Source of the DNA: Acinetobacter higginsii
GTDB lineage: Bacteria; Pseudomonadota; Gammaproteobacteria; Pseudomonadales; Moraxellaceae
Length of the DNA stretch: 64,000 nucleotides
NCBI RefSeq assembly: GCF_000369525.1
Contig: NZ_KB850072.1
Span: 2,102,606-2,166,605, forward strand
Direction of reading: 5' to 3'
The first letter of the stretch is position 1; the number at the start of each line of letters is the position of its first letter. The position numbers were made by a program, and so were the translations under genes. Shown here piece by piece: positions 19,080 through 27,748 of the stretch. The notes beneath the pieces are model-generated. The model had not been told where the DNA came from. It ran no database searches and saw only the letters and a program-made list of their open reading frames with translations.

Positions 19080-19925
19080 TTAACTCGCTGCTTGATAAAA
19101 CGGTACATCACCATTAATCGTGGCACGATGCATAATCCGATGCGCCTCACCATAATCAAATAAAGCCTTATGCTGTGTACAACGATTATCCCAAATTGCT
19201 ACATCACCTGCCTGCCACTGCCAACGCAAATGGAACTGCTCATTGGTGGCATGCGCAAATAAATACTGTAGCAATTCAGCGCTTTCAGTTTCATCCAGTT
19301 CATTAATACGCGTAGTAAACCCTTCACTCACGAACAAAATCGGCTGACCCGTTACCGGATGCGTTCTCACCACAGGATGAACAACAGGTGGATTACGCTT
19401 AAAGGTTTCTTCCAGTTTTTTACGCTCAACATCATTATGCGCGAAACGCTCAATCGGGAAAGACTGACGAATATCATGCGTTGCGGTTAAGCCTTTTAAC
19501 TTTTGCTGTAAACCTTGATCCAAGGCAGCAAATGCAGCTGCCCCGCTTGACCAAAGTGTATCACCACCGACAGGTGGAATCTTGATGGCTTGCAATACAC
19601 AACCCAATGGCGGTTTCTGACTGAAAGTCACATCGGTGTGCCATAGTTCATTGTCACGTAAGTCTTGTTTCCAGCTATCCAGTACAATGATTTCAGGCAC
19701 ATTATCAATAGATGGATAGATCGGATGGATGTGCAAAGAACCAAAACCACGCGCAAGCTCAGCTTGTGCCTGAGGTGCAAGCTGCTGGTTGCGGAAGAAA
19801 ATCACATGATGATCCAGCAAAGCCTGTTGAATTTGTTGCGTCGTATTTTCATCAGCCGTGTTTAAGTCAACATCGTGAATAATTGCACCGATTGTTGGTT
19901 TAATAACTTCAATATTTAAGGTCAT
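19080..19925 (-). CDS. tauD: Taurine dioxygenase
   Basis: An Fe(II)/2-oxoglutarate dioxygenase that releases sulfite from taurine in the cytosol, giving aminoacetaldehyde. The iron triad is visible: H96 and D98 in WHTDVTF and the distal H252 in RCTQHKAL, with the 2-oxoglutarate arginine in the HRIMHR segment. The length of 281 matches TauD. It is the last gene of tauABCD, 16 bases after tauC. TauD homologues can accept other sulfonates or alkyl sulfates, but the neighbouring uptake genes support a sulfonate. Confidence 0.94.
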   Translation of the reverse strand: MTLNIEVIKPTIGAIIHDVDLNTADENTTQQIQQALLDHHVIFFRNQQLAPQAQAELARGFGSLHIHPIYPSIDNVPEIIVLDSWKQDLRDNELWHTDVTFSQKPPLGCVLQAIKIPPVGGDTLWSSGAAAFAALDQGLQQKLKGLTATHDIRQSFPIERFAHNDVERKKLEETFKRNPPVVHPVVRTHPVTGQPILFVSEGFTTRINELDETESAELLQYLFAHATNEQFHLRWQWQAGDVAIWDNRCTQHKALFDYGEAHRIMHRATINGDVPFYQAAS

Positions 19926-19941
19926 CTTCTACTACTCACAC

Positions 19942-20823
19942 TTATAACTGTTGGCCATACCAAGGAGATAATTGCTTCTGTAACCAACGCAAAAACAATT
20001 CAAAACTAACGGCGACAATCGCAATCACAATAATGCCCAGAACTACTGTATCGGTGATCAGGAACTGTGCCGCAGACTGCACCATAAAACCGATACCGCG
20101 ATCTGCTGCGACTAATTCCGAAGCCACTAGAGTCGACCAGCCCACACCTAAACCAATACGAACACCCGTTAAAATATGCGGTAAGGCCGTCGGCAGAATC
20201 ACATGCCAAAACACTTGTGATTGGCTTGCTCCTAAAGATAAAGCAGCACGTTCACGATTGAGCTGATGGCTCAGCACACCATGGGTACTACTGATAATCA
20301 CAGGTGCAAGGATCGAAAAGAAAATCAAAAGTACTTTGGTGGTTTCACCAATCCCAAACCAGATCACCAATAGTGGCAAATAAGCCAAAGGTGGAATCGG
20401 ACGCAATAACTCAACCAATGGATCAAGCACTGCGCGCACCCATTTATTCAGTCCCATCCATAAACCTAAAGGCACACCAATCGCAATCGCAGCAACCAAG
20501 GCCAATAGGACACGAGAAATACTCGCGGCCAGATGCTGCCATAAGGTGGCTTTCATAAAACCTTGCTGACTGACTTCAAGGAACTTCTGCCATACTGCTT
20601 GTGGACTCGGCAAAAACAGGCTTGGGACAATTTTTAATGCAGTGATCAAATACCAAATCACCAGTACGCTCAAGACACTGGAAAGACTGAGCGCTAAACT
20701 GCGATGGCGAGTAAAAAAGGCGCCAATTGCACTAAAAACCGAACCTGACTGTGCTTGATTCGTCGATTGCAGTTCCTCGGCCTTGCTCACCTCATAGGCT
20801 GTATTTTTTGCTTGCCCCGTCAT
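19942..20823 (-). CDS. tauC: Taurine ABC transporter permease
   Basis: The inner-membrane permease of the sulfonate importer, 293 residues. An N-terminal cytosolic extension precedes six or so hydrophobic segments. The permease signature for the ATPase contact is seen in AALSLGASQSQVFWHVILPTA (within about 195-215). It overlaps tauB by 4 bases, a sign of tight coupling. The family is shared with SsuC, so the taurine assignment rests on adjacency to tauD. Confidence 0.93.
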   Translation of the reverse strand: MTGQAKNTAYEVSKAEELQSTNQAQSGSVFSAIGAFFTRHRSLALSLSSVLSVLVIWYLITALKIVPSLFLPSPQAVWQKFLEVSQQGFMKATLWQHLAASISRVLLALVAAIAIGVPLGLWMGLNKWVRAVLDPLVELLRPIPPLAYLPLLVIWFGIGETTKVLLIFFSILAPVIISSTHGVLSHQLNRERAALSLGASQSQVFWHVILPTALPHILTGVRIGLGVGWSTLVASELVAADRGIGFMVQSAAQFLITDTVVLGIIVIAIVAVSFELFLRWLQKQLSPWYGQQL

Positions 20824-21611
20824 ACAGCCACCTCATGCCCTGCTTGTTTCTGCACACGTAGGCGTTCAAACAATTGCTCACGTAATTGAATAAATTTTGG
20901 ATCCGATTTAATCGCACGAATCGATTCGCCTTGCTTATAACGCTCTGCAAAATCCAGTTTTAAAGTTTCGACAATCTTACCTGGACGAGCCGTCATCAAC
21001 ACCAATTGATTACTCAGCAATAGTGCTTCTTCAATGTCATGTGTGATCAGGAAGAAGGATTTATTTTGTTCAATCCATAAGTCCAGCACCAACTGCTGCA
21101 TGGTTTCACGAGTAAAAGCATCAAGCGCAGCAAAAGGCTCATCCAGTAAAATGAATGCAGCATGGCTGATCAAAGCACGAGCAATCCCAACCCGTTGTTT
21201 CATGCCACCTGACAACTCCCAAATATTGGCTTTAGCCACATGACTCAAGCCGACAATTTTAAGAATTGCATCGACTTGCTGTTGAATTTCTTGCTCTTTT
21301 AAACCTTTGAGCTGCAAAGCAAAACCGATATTTTCAGAGACATTTAACCAAGGTAATAGCGCATGATCCTGAAACACCACCGCACGACGTGCATCTGGTG
21401 CAGTGACAACTTCATGATCCAGTGTAATCTGCCCGGAACTTGGCTTTTGAAAACCCGCCAAAATATTCAGTAATGTTGTTTTACCACAACCAGACTCACC
21501 CAAAATCACAGTCAAAGTGCCTTCTTCAATCTTCAGATTGATATCTTGTAATACAGGCACGGTCTGTTTTGGAAAGGTTAAATGAAGATGCTCGGCAGCT
21601 AATACGCTCAT
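20820..21611 (-). CDS. tauB: Taurine ABC transporter ATP-binding protein
   Basis: The ATPase of the taurine importer, at the cytosolic face of the membrane. It has Walker A GESGCGKTT, a Q-loop (VVFQDHALLPWL), the ABC signature LSGGMKQRVGIARAL and Walker B FILLDEPFAALDAFTR, followed by the switch His (LITHDIEEAL). The length of 263 is normal. It overlaps tauC by 4 bases and follows tauA by 9 bases. Confidence 0.94.
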   Translation of the reverse strand: MSVLAAEHLHLTFPKQTVPVLQDINLKIEEGTLTVILGESGCGKTTLLNILAGFQKPSSGQITLDHEVVTAPDARRAVVFQDHALLPWLNVSENIGFALQLKGLKEQEIQQQVDAILKIVGLSHVAKANIWELSGGMKQRVGIARALISHAAFILLDEPFAALDAFTRETMQQLVLDLWIEQNKSFFLITHDIEEALLLSNQLVLMTARPGKIVETLKLDFAERYKQGESIRAIKSDPKFIQLREQLFERLRVQKQAGHEVAV

Positions 21612-21620
21612 TTAGATCTC

Positions 21621-22643
21621 CTATGGCTGTAAGAATTGGGTGGTGACATTACCTTGATAATCAGGTTTTACTTGATCTACCTTGCCTTGGCTTTTGAGGA
21701 AGGTTGCTGTATCGAAAATATTGTTGGCAAACTCACCCGCTAAAGTTGCTTGTTGTTGCTGACCATTCAGATAAATATTGCCTGACAACAGTAAAGGAAT
21801 ATCTTTCACATCAGAGCCTGTCAGCTGAGCAATTTTCTGGATATTGTCCGCATTTTGTTCAAATGCTTTTGGATCCTGCTGATACGCTTCAACTTGTTTC
21901 AAGCTGGTTTTTACGAATGCTTTTAAGAACTCTGGATTTTTTTCAGCGAAATCTTTACGAACCACCCATAAATCATAGGTTGGTGCACCCCACTCGCCGA
22001 CTTGTTTCGAGTCTGTTAATACATGACCACTGGCTTTGACTTTACTTAATGCAGGTTCCCAAACATAAGTTGCATCGATATCACCACGCTCCCAAGCTGC
22101 TGTGATTTCTGGTGGACGTAAGTTAATAATCTTGACTTGATTATCCGCAATATTCCAATGCTTGAGCGCTGACAATAAGCTGTAATGCGTGGTTGAGACG
22201 AATGGTACGGCAATGGTTTTGCCAATCAAATCTTGAGGTTTTTGAATGCCTGATTTGTTACTCACCACCAATGCCTCTGAACCGCCTAATTTAGCCGTCA
22301 CCAGAAAGACTTCAATCGGTAAATCACGGCTTGCAGCAGCAGCTAGAGGACTAGAACCGATATTGCCGATCACCACATCACCCGAAGCCAATGCATTAAC
22401 CACATCTGAACCTGCATCAAATTTGCGCCATTGAATTGCTTGATTACTATCACGTTCATAATCACCATTGGCTTGTGCAACCTTGGTTGGATCCACACCA
22501 GTCTGATAGGCAATTACCACAGCCTTGTTGTTTTTAGACTGAACAGGTGCAGCATCTTTTTGATTTTGATAGACAATAAAAGCAACAATCGCCACAAGGA
22601 CGATCGCTGTAACAATTAGCGGCTTTGAGTTCTTGATGCCCAT
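21621..22643 (-). CDS. tauA: Taurine-binding periplasmic protein
   Basis: The substrate-binding component of the sulfonate importer. From ATG 22643 it is 340 residues and starts with a basic stretch and one hydrophobic segment (MGIKNSKPLIVTAIVLVAI), either an uncleaved anchor or a signal peptide. The binding-protein core (VVIAYQTGVDPTKVA, then VVIGNIGSSPLAAA) matches TauA/SsuA. A TTG-start extension of seven codons exists but has no better ribosome site. It is the first gene of tauABCD, divergent from the rhodanese gene across a 423-base AT-rich region. Confidence 0.92.
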   Translation of the reverse strand: MGIKNSKPLIVTAIVLVAIVAFIVYQNQKDAAPVQSKNNKAVVIAYQTGVDPTKVAQANGDYERDSNQAIQWRKFDAGSDVVNALASGDVVIGNIGSSPLAAAASRDLPIEVFLVTAKLGGSEALVVSNKSGIQKPQDLIGKTIAVPFVSTTHYSLLSALKHWNIADNQVKIINLRPPEITAAWERGDIDATYVWEPALSKVKASGHVLTDSKQVGEWGAPTYDLWVVRKDFAEKNPEFLKAFVKTSLKQVEAYQQDPKAFEQNADNIQKIAQLTGSDVKDIPLLLSGNIYLNGQQQQATLAGEFANNIFDTATFLKSQGKVDQVKPDYQGNVTTQFLQP

Positions 22644-23066
22644 AATTAGATGATCTTTCAACAATATAGGCTTATGGTATGCGGCATGCTTTATGATTAA
22701 AAATAAGAAAAAGTGAGTTGCTTATTCCTTTATGAGATAAGAATAAGACTTAGGCAATTTTTGCTGTTTTTATATTCAACTGGTTTATTTTTAGTGTTGT
22801 TTCATTTAATTTCCCAACTAAGCCTTTTAAATATTTATCCCTCTGTTTAATTGAAAAGTAAAATATTTAATCCTGATAATTTCATCTTTAAATTAAATAA
22901 GCATTTTCATTTTAAAATATAGCTCCAAACTATATTCCGAATAAGTTAATAAAAACCTATTATTTATCAAAAATAGATATATAAATAAATTTTGCTTATT
23001 TTCCTGAATATAAAAACAGTCCTAAGATAAAAACATCATCCCGCTGATGTATGAAAGGTTATAAAA
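22644..23066. other. Divergent AT-rich promoter region of the sulfur island
   Basis: This region has no gene. It lies between tauA (minus) and the rhodanese gene (plus). It contains an imperfect palindrome CTTATTC...GAATAAG around 22721-22747 whose core TTATGAGATAA recurs upstream of the encapsulin gene. CysB- or Cbl-type sulfur-starvation control is expected of such genes but cannot be assigned by motif here. Confidence 0.6.
22721..22747. promoter_or_regulatory. Palindromic motif, candidate sulfur regulator site
   Basis: Arms CTTATTC and GAATAAG flank CTTTATGAGATAA. The 11-mer TTATGAGATAA (22730-22740) is found again in reverse orientation at 24700-24710 before the encapsulin gene. Confidence 0.4.
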
Positions 23067-23576
23067 ATGAATGCTCAATTTGATTCTACTGATCTAGCAG
23101 AATCGACATCTACGATTCACGGTTTATCAAAAAATCCACAAGATATCTTAGCGCGTGCGCAACATTATGCTGAAGAAAATGAACTCGATTTCACTGGCAG
23201 CGTTCCCCCACCTGAAGCTTGGTATTTGGTTGAACAAGGCCTAGCGGTATTGGTCGATGTACGTACCAATGAAGAACGCAAATTTGTCGGCTATGTCCCT
23301 GAAAGTATCCACGTCGCATGGGCAACGGGCACATCTTTTAACCGAAACCCACGCTTTCTAAAAGAACTGGATAGCAAAGTTGGCAAAGACAAAACCATTT
23401 TGCTGCTCTGCCGTAGTGGTAAACGCTCTGCTTTAGCAGCTGCAGCAGCATTTAGTGCAGGTTTTGCCCAAGTTTATAACGTGCAAGAAGGCTTTGAAGG
23501 TGATTTAAACGAGCAACAACAACGTAATCAAAGCAATGGCTGGCGTACACATCAGTTACCTTGGTTACAAGACTAA
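23067..23576 (+). CDS. Rhodanese-like sulfurtransferase of the encapsulin locus
   Basis: A single rhodanese domain, 169 residues, cytosolic. The active-site loop is CRSGKRS with the persulfide-forming Cys115, preceded by LVDVRTNEE. Rhodanese domains carry sulfane sulfur as a cysteine persulfide. It is the first gene of a plus-strand set (rhodanese, serine acetyltransferase, encapsulin, cysteine desulfurase). This gene combination is known from family 2A encapsulin loci, so it probably moves sulfur to or from the compartment. AAAGG precedes the ATG at a good distance. Confidence 0.93.
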   Translation: MNAQFDSTDLAESTSTIHGLSKNPQDILARAQHYAEENELDFTGSVPPPEAWYLVEQGLAVLVDVRTNEERKFVGYVPESIHVAWATGTSFNRNPRFLKELDSKVGKDKTILLLCRSGKRSALAAAAAFSAGFAQVYNVQEGFEGDLNEQQQRNQSNGWRTHQLPWLQD

Positions 23577-23638
23577 TGCTGCTTTTTTAAGCAATTATTT
23601 TACGATTTATTTAAGATCTCGTTTTGCAAGGAACTCGC

Positions 23639-24577
23639 GTGAGTCAATGGAAAATACAGCCTGTCGTCGAAGGCCTACAACAAGCACGACATGAATGGAG
23701 AGAGCGTCAACATCGCATCAAAGAATTTGGTGGACGTGAATTGCCATCTAAGGATGCGCTGAAGTCAATTTTAGATGATCTGTGTGGGATCTTATTTCCA
23801 ATGCGACTTGGGCCGAGCAATCTACGCCAAGAAACTGAGGATTACTATATTGCCTATACCCTTGACCGTGTCTTGAATGAACTGTTTGCACAGGTCAAGT
23901 TGGCTTTAAATTACGAAGCCAAAAGTCGAGTCAAACCGATCCCTGTTTCAAGCAATGAACGTCTGCTGTATGAACAGCAAGTCGCTTTGGCTCAAACCAT
24001 CGTACAGGATTTTGCCAATACCTTGCCTGACATTCGCCGCTTATTGGATGCCGATGTCTGTGCAGCATATGAAGGTGATCCCGCAGCGCATAGCGTCGAT
24101 GAAGTCCTCCTCTGCTATCCAGGTATTTTAGCGATTATTCATCATCGGGTAGCACATCAGCTCTATCACAGTGTACCGCTGCTCTCACGGATTATTTCTG
24201 AATTGGCTCATTCTGCAACGGGTATTGATATTCATCCGGGTGCGCAAATTGGGAAAGGCTTCTTTATCGATCACGGCACAGGTGTGGTGATTGGAGAAAC
24301 CTCAGTGATTGGTGAATATGTGCGTATCTATCAAGCAGTGACACTCGGTGCAAAACGGTTCGAACTGAATGAAGATGGTGCACTGAAAAAAGATTATGCC
24401 CGTCATCCGATCGTGGAAGACCATGTGGTGATTTATGCAGGTGCAACAATTTTAGGCTGTATCACCATCGGTAAAGGGTCAATTATTGGCGGCAATGTGT
24501 GGCTTACCCATAGTGTTGCAGCAGGCAGTCAGATTTTACAGTCACCAAGTGAGTCATTACACAATAGTAAAGTTTAA
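23639..24577 (+). CDS. cysE: Serine O-acetyltransferase
   Basis: Makes O-acetylserine from serine and acetyl-CoA, the acceptor for sulfide in cysteine synthesis. The C-terminal left-handed beta-helix shows hexapeptide repeats and the active-site segment (HSATGIDIHPGAQIGKGFF, then DHGTGVVIGETSVIG). The N-terminal helical domain is longer than in short EpsC-type enzymes. I choose GTG at 23639 (312 residues) because AAGGA sits six bases upstream; the longer TTG frame from 23624 covers that site. It follows the rhodanese gene by 62 bases, presumably as an operon feeding the cysteine desulfurase. Confidence 0.93.
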   Translation: MSQWKIQPVVEGLQQARHEWRERQHRIKEFGGRELPSKDALKSILDDLCGILFPMRLGPSNLRQETEDYYIAYTLDRVLNELFAQVKLALNYEAKSRVKPIPVSSNERLLYEQQVALAQTIVQDFANTLPDIRRLLDADVCAAYEGDPAAHSVDEVLLCYPGILAIIHHRVAHQLYHSVPLLSRIISELAHSATGIDIHPGAQIGKGFFIDHGTGVVIGETSVIGEYVRIYQAVTLGAKRFELNEDGALKKDYARHPIVEDHVVIYAGATILGCITIGKGSIIGGNVWLTHSVAAGSQILQSPSESLHNSKV

Positions 24578-24666
24578 TTTAATGAGGTATTTAACCAAGT
24601 AAATAAAAAGGCGTAAGAATAAATAACGTATATTCAATACTTATATTTATTTTTCATAATTATATT

Positions 24667-24710
24667 CTTATGAGTAATAAGCAGATAATTCACGATTATT
24701 TATCTCATAA
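24667..24710. promoter_or_regulatory. Candidate regulatory motif pair before encapsulin
   Basis: CTTATGAGTAATAAG (24667-24681) and TTATCTCATAA (24700-24710) lie in the 247-base gap after cysE. The second is the reverse complement of the 11-mer found upstream of tauA and the rhodanese gene, suggesting a shared regulator. Confidence 0.35.
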
Positions 24711-24824
24711 TAATATTTTTAAAAAAACTAAATAGCCTCTAGTCTAACGAAATAAATCATTAAATATTATTGCAATAAAACCAATTTTTATTAACAAAGC
24801 CAAAGACAACAGGAAAACTTATTC

Positions 24825-25757
24825 ATGGCAAAAACCACAGATAAAGTCCAACTTGCGCTTGGAGATCATGCAGCTAGACAGCTTGCCAATGCCACCAAGA
24901 CCGTTCCACAACTTTCGACCATTACCCCACGTTGGCTCACACATTTATTGCAATGGATTCCTGTTGAAGCAGGTATTTATCGCGTTAACCGTGTCAGCAA
25001 CACCGATGATATCCAAGTGGCCTGTACACAACGTGATGAAGCGACTTTGCCGCAAACCTTTGTTGATTATGATGCGCAACCGCGTGAATATTTCTTAAAT
25101 GGTGTGTCTACCGTCTTGGATATTCATACTCGCGTTGCCGATCTTTACAGCAGCCCACATGATCAAATTAAAGAACAATTACGCTTAACCATTGAAACCA
25201 TTAAAGAACGCCAAGAAAGCGAGCTGATCAACAACCCTGAATATGGTTTATTGGCCAGTGTCGCAGATGAACAGCGTATCTCAACTTTAAATGGTCCCCC
25301 AACACCAGATGACTTTGATGATTTACTGCGTAAAGTCTGGAAAGAACCCGGTTTCTTCTTGGCACATCCAGATGCGATTGCCGCATTTGGCCGTGAATGT
25401 ACCCGTCGTGGCGTGCCACCACCAACCGTCAGTTTATTCGGTTCGCAGTTCATCACATGGCGTGGTGTCCCACTGATTCCATCGAATAAAATTCCGGTGG
25501 AAGATGGTAAAACCAAAATCTTGTTACTGCGTGTGGGTGAAAAACGCCAAGGTGTGGTGGGCTTATTCCAACCGGGCTTGGCAGGTGAGCAATCTCCTGG
25601 GCTTTCTGTACGCTTCATGGGCATCAACCGCAATGCGATTGCGTCTTATCTAATCTCACTGTACTGCTCATTGGCGGTGTTGACTGAGGATGCGTTGGCT
25701 GTGCTCGAAGATGTGGAGGTGGACAAATATCATGACTACCCAGTTAACTACAAGTAA
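24825..25757 (+). CDS. Family 2A encapsulin shell protein
   Basis: A 310-residue HK97-fold shell protein of the SrpI-like family 2A encapsulins, which assemble into protein nanocompartments in the cytosol. Recognition rests on the whole sequence, notably the N-terminal arm LALGDHAARQLANATKT, the segment WLTHLLQWIPVEAGIYRVNRV, and the C-terminal FQPGLAGEQSPGLSVRFMGI, plus its position before a cysteine desulfurase. No cyclic-nucleotide-binding insertion is present, which separates it from family 2B. AGGAAAA precedes the ATG. A 247-base AT-rich gap upstream may hold its own promoter. The next gene begins inside its last nine codons. Confidence 0.93.
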   Translation: MAKTTDKVQLALGDHAARQLANATKTVPQLSTITPRWLTHLLQWIPVEAGIYRVNRVSNTDDIQVACTQRDEATLPQTFVDYDAQPREYFLNGVSTVLDIHTRVADLYSSPHDQIKEQLRLTIETIKERQESELINNPEYGLLASVADEQRISTLNGPPTPDDFDDLLRKVWKEPGFFLAHPDAIAAFGRECTRRGVPPPTVSLFGSQFITWRGVPLIPSNKIPVEDGKTKILLLRVGEKRQGVVGLFQPGLAGEQSPGLSVRFMGINRNAIASYLISLYCSLAVLTEDALAVLEDVEVDKYHDYPVNYK

Positions 25758-27702
25758 GCTATCTTCTACAGGTACTGGGCAAGGTGGTACAACGGGTTCA
25801 GAAGTGGTCGGTGTTAGCCCACCGTCCAACTTCCCAGATGAAGCAACACTTTCAAGGCTTGCCTCTGAATTTTTTGCTGCGCTGCCAAGCTCAGGCAGTG
25901 GTCACCCTTCTGGTTTGAATTTGGACTTGCCCAATGTCGGTACACCACCACATCAACCCCAGCCTGCCGAACCTTTAGCAGCGTTAAGTGGACGTGCGCC
26001 CAATATTGCTTATGAAAAAAGTTTGAATCCTGAATATCCTGAGCATATTCCAAACTATCCCGATTATCCTGAACGTCGTGCTATTGCCTCTGCACCCGTA
26101 GTCGGTGGGGCGAATTTACCTCGCCCGCCGATTGAACCAAATTTTCCACAAGCCATTCATAGCGCACCGAATGTGCCTTTGGTTGAACCTTCTCGTCCAT
26201 CTGCAAGTGAGGCTTCGCCATTTTATTTTTTAAATGATTTTGCAGCACCCGGTACATCAAGTTCTGAATTTGATGCTGCCAGTTTTGCGACTGCACAATC
26301 ATTTCAATTACCACACGGCGATGCGCTAAAAAGCTTGTTGCAGCAAGACCAACCAAGTTTAGCTCAACCTAAAAGTACCGCTTCTACAGGTTTCTATTTT
26401 TTGGATTTGCCACAAAGCAATGCGAGTTATGGCAATTACCAAGCTTCACAACCACAGTTTGTTGCCCATGCAGCGCAACCTTTGGATATTCAAGCGATCC
26501 GTCGTGATTTTCCCATTCTGCAAGAACGCGTCAATGGTCGTCCTCTGGTCTGGTTTGATAATGCAGCGACCACACAGAAACCACAAAGCGTGATTGATCG
26601 TATAGCCTATTTTTATCAGCACGAAAATTCCAATATTCATCGTGCCGCACATGAACTGGCAGCACGCGCAACTGATGCTTATGAACATGCACGCAATGTG
26701 GTGGCACGTTTTATTGGGGCAAAATCATCAAAAGAAATCATTTTTGTTCGCGGCACCACTGAAGGCATTAACCTGATTGCCAAGACCTGGGGTGAGCAGA
26801 ATATTGGTGAAGGTGATGAAATTATTGTTTCGCATCTTGAACATCACGCCAATATCGTACCATGGTTTCAACTCACCAAAAAAGTCGGTGCCAAACTCCG
26901 CGTCCTTCCTGTGGATGATACCGGTCAAATCATTTTGGAAGAATTGCCAAAATTGATCAATGAACGGACTAAACTGATCTCAATTACTCAAGTATCCAAC
27001 GCCTTAGGTACAGTGACACCTGTGGCTGAGGTGATCAAAATCGCGCATGCCAAAGGTGTACGAGTCTTGGTCGATGGTGCCCAATCGGTTTCACATATGC
27101 CAACCGATGTTCAAGCGATTGATGCCGATTTCTTTGTATTCTCAGGGCATAAAGTTTTTGGGCCAACAGGTATTGGAGCTGTCTATGCCAAGCCTGAAAT
27201 CCTAGAGACGATGCCTGTGTGGGAAGGCGGCGGTAATATGATTCAGGATGTGAGCTTTGAACAAGTGGTTTACCAACCTGCTCCAAATAAATTTGAAGCA
27301 GGCACAGGCAATATTGCCGATGCCGTGGGTTTAGGTGCAGCACTGGAATATGTGGAACGCCTTGGTATTCATAATATTGCCCGCTATGAACATGACTTAC
27401 TGGAATATGGCCAGCATGCATTGAGTACGGTTTCAGGTTTAAGACCAATTGGTACGGCAAGAAACAAAGCCAGCGTGATGTCTTTTACACTTGAAGGTTA
27501 TTCGACTGAGCAAGTAGGTAAAGCACTGAATCAACATGGCATTGCAGTGCGTTCAGGGCATCATTGTGCTCAACCGATCTTGCGTCGTTTTGGTGTAGAA
27601 CAAACTGTGCGCCCTTCTTTGGCATTTTACAACACCACGGAAGAAATTGATTTGCTGGTGTCGGTATTACATCAACTGACCAGAAGCAAACGCAGTGCCT
27701 AA
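25732..27702 (+). CDS. Encapsulated cysteine desulfurase with disordered cargo domain
   Basis: A SufS-type (class II) PLP enzyme that takes sulfur from cysteine, leaving alanine and an enzyme persulfide. The catalytic domain starts near residue 251 (LDIQAIRRDFPIL). It has the PLP lysine in FSGHKVFGPTG and the persulfide Cys612 in RSGHHCAQP. Residues 1-250 are Pro/Ala/Ser-rich and probably disordered, with motifs LSRLASEFF (40-48), SPFYFLND (162-169) and GFYFLDLP (220-227), which are candidate shell-binding motifs. I place the start at ATG 25732 (656 residues), behind GGAGGT and overlapping the encapsulin gene by 26 bases. Family 2A loci pair exactly these two proteins, and the set is known to sequester sulfur. 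Confidence 0.94.
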   Translation: MTTQLTTSKLSSTGTGQGGTTGSEVVGVSPPSNFPDEATLSRLASEFFAALPSSGSGHPSGLNLDLPNVGTPPHQPQPAEPLAALSGRAPNIAYEKSLNPEYPEHIPNYPDYPERRAIASAPVVGGANLPRPPIEPNFPQAIHSAPNVPLVEPSRPSASEASPFYFLNDFAAPGTSSSEFDAASFATAQSFQLPHGDALKSLLQQDQPSLAQPKSTASTGFYFLDLPQSNASYGNYQASQPQFVAHAAQPLDIQAIRRDFPILQERVNGRPLVWFDNAATTQKPQSVIDRIAYFYQHENSNIHRAAHELAARATDAYEHARNVVARFIGAKSSKEIIFVRGTTEGINLIAKTWGEQNIGEGDEIIVSHLEHHANIVPWFQLTKKVGAKLRVLPVDDTGQIILEELPKLINERTKLISITQVSNALGTVTPVAEVIKIAHAKGVRVLVDGAQSVSHMPTDVQAIDADFFVFSGHKVFGPTGIGAVYAKPEILETMPVWEGGGNMIQDVSFEQVVYQPAPNKFEAGTGNIADAVGLGAALEYVERLGIHNIARYEHDLLEYGQHALSTVSGLRPIGTARNKASVMSFTLEGYSTEQVGKALNQHGIAVRSGHHCAQPILRRFGVEQTVRPSLAFYNTTEEIDLLVSVLHQLTRSKRSA

Positions 27703-27714
27703 CCCCTCTCCAAT

Positions 27715-27744
27715 AAAAAAGACTGTCTCAGTGCAGTCTTTTTT
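27715..27744 (+). terminator. Rho-independent terminator of the encapsulin operon
   Basis: AAAAAAGACTG pairs with CAGTCTTTTTT around an 8-base loop, 13 bases past the cysteine desulfurase stop codon. It may also serve the convergent LysE gene. Confidence 0.9.
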
Positions 27745-27748
27745 ATGT

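Noticed and set aside
25814..27460. Several antisense frames inside the cysteine desulfurase gene
   Set aside because: They are shadows of a strongly coding plus-strand gene, with no ribosome sites or family resemblance.
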